A DNA stretch of 31,263 bases, from NCBI GenBank assembly GCA_943704525.1, contig CALSCQ010001132.1:1-31263 (forward strand), read 5' to 3'. The stretch comes from Pigoraptor vietnamica. Its lineage: Eukaryota > Opisthokonta > Filasterea. Made by a program: the position numbers and the translations under genes. Below, piece after piece: positions 30,697 through 31,263 of the stretch. The notes under the pieces are model-generated. The model made no database searches, was not told where the DNA came from, and saw only the letters and a program-made list of their open reading frames with translations. Numbering within the stretch: the first letter of the stretch is position 1; the number at the start of each line of letters is the position of its first letter.

Positions 30697-31064
30697 CACA
30701 CACGCACACACACAGATACACACACGCACACACACACACACACAGGTACACACACACACACGCACACACACACACACACACAGATACACAGACGCACGCG
30801 CACGCACGCATGCACACACATGTACACGCACACACACGCACGCGCAAACACACAGTAGCTAATTCGCGCAGTCACTTACACACGCACATGCATAAGCCGC
30901 ACATTCACGACTCAGTCTCGCGCACACACACCCACACACCCAAAGCGTACATGCACTCGTCATAAAGGCGCATGCGGACGTACGCACCCGAGCCGTGCAG
31001 TGAATTGCGGGTGTCGCTCAATCCATAGAGTGCGCGGAAGCTCTGCGGTGCATTCATTCGAGCA
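30486..31064 (-). CDS. NME6: NME6-type nucleoside diphosphate kinase, last two exons (5' part off window)
   Basis: Exons are 31064-30988 and 30589-30486, with intron 30987-30590 (donor GTGCGT, acceptor TGCAG), stop TAG at 30488-30486. The 60 visible residues carry the C-terminal NDK signature: [20 protein letters not shown], then, across the splice, S-D, and [15 protein letters not shown]. The catalytic phosphohistidine is in the first exon (NSLHGS), with the Asp of HGSD made by the splice junction. The pattern GLxDTRNxxHGSDSxxxAxREIAxFF is closest to NME6, a mitochondrial group II NDK. The protein ends about 18 residues after FFPG, within the usual range. It is convergent with the ECHDC1-like gene, with 186 bases between stops. 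The 5' part lies beyond the terminal CA array. Confidence 0.82.
30657..30845. repeat. (CA)n microsatellite, imperfect
   Basis: Inside the NME6-like intron, with ACAGATACAC/ACAGGTACAC interruptions at irregular spacing. Confidence 0.95.
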
Positions 31065-31108
31065 CTGGAAAGAGGAGGGCAATTCTAGGTGTGAGAAGTT
31101 TTGATAGG

Positions 31109-31263
<155 letters not shown>

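Noticed and set aside
30441-30965. HTHT/CVCV repeat proteins in CA arrays, also at 3180-3660 and 30960-31263
   Set aside because: Dinucleotide repeats are open in several frames on both strands; the true NME6-like exons lie on either side.

Overview
This window is nuclear DNA of a GC-rich, intron-rich unicellular eukaryote. It carries CA/GT microsatellites, long poly-C/poly-G runs and one short N gap, and it shows no bacterial operon or ribosome-binding-site structure. Seven multi-exon or single-exon host genes can be assembled by hand from conserved protein motifs and in-phase GT..AG introns (47 introns placed, 37 of whose donors start GTG). The gene content (EFR3, PLAC8, NOL7/UTP16, ECHDC1, NME6-type NDK, a beta-helix receptor kinase) fits a free-living protist such as an amoebozoan or apusozoan. 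I cannot name the species from the sequence.

Layout. (1) 54-3573, minus: 12 exons of an EFR3 homologue, the plasma-membrane scaffold of the PI4-kinase complex; both ends are incomplete. (2) 4714-7535, minus: a 545-residue single-pass membrane protein with Ecm33/receptor-L-domain-like repeats. (3) 8213-13423, plus: a 15-exon, 1034-residue secretory-pathway protein that I do not recognise. Genes 2 and 3 are head to head across an AT-rich shared promoter region. (4) 13424-17673: an atypical block. A GGC/CCG-rich spacer is followed by intronless, same-strand reading frames. These are a frame-broken F-box-like gene, a 246-residue ORF and a 296-residue ORF with an acidic tail. Matching direct-repeat copies (13550 and 17542) bracket the block. 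(5) 17674-24045, minus: a 12-exon, 1484-residue receptor-like kinase with a signal peptide, an ~870-residue beta-helix (Pmp-like) ectodomain, one TM helix, and a TKL-type kinase with a ~270-residue insertion and an HLD instead of HRD catalytic loop. (6) 25009-25688, minus: a PLAC8 protein. It is head to head with (7) 26330-27262, plus: a NOL7/UTP16-type nucleolar protein. (8) 27550-30299, plus: an ethylmalonyl-CoA decarboxylase (ECHDC1)-like protein with a long Pro-rich repeat extension. It converges on (9) 30486-31064, minus: the 3' exons of an NME6-type nucleoside diphosphate kinase.

How they fit together. The functions are mixed: phosphoinositide scaffold, cell-surface sensing or adhesion, ribosome biogenesis and metabolite repair. 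There is no sign of a co-functional cluster apart from three adjacent cell-surface or secreted proteins. The best candidates for something undescribed are the beta-helix/TKL receptor kinase, the unrecognised 1034-residue secreted protein, and the repeat-bracketed intronless block, which looks like decaying transferred DNA (possibly from a large DNA virus of protists).
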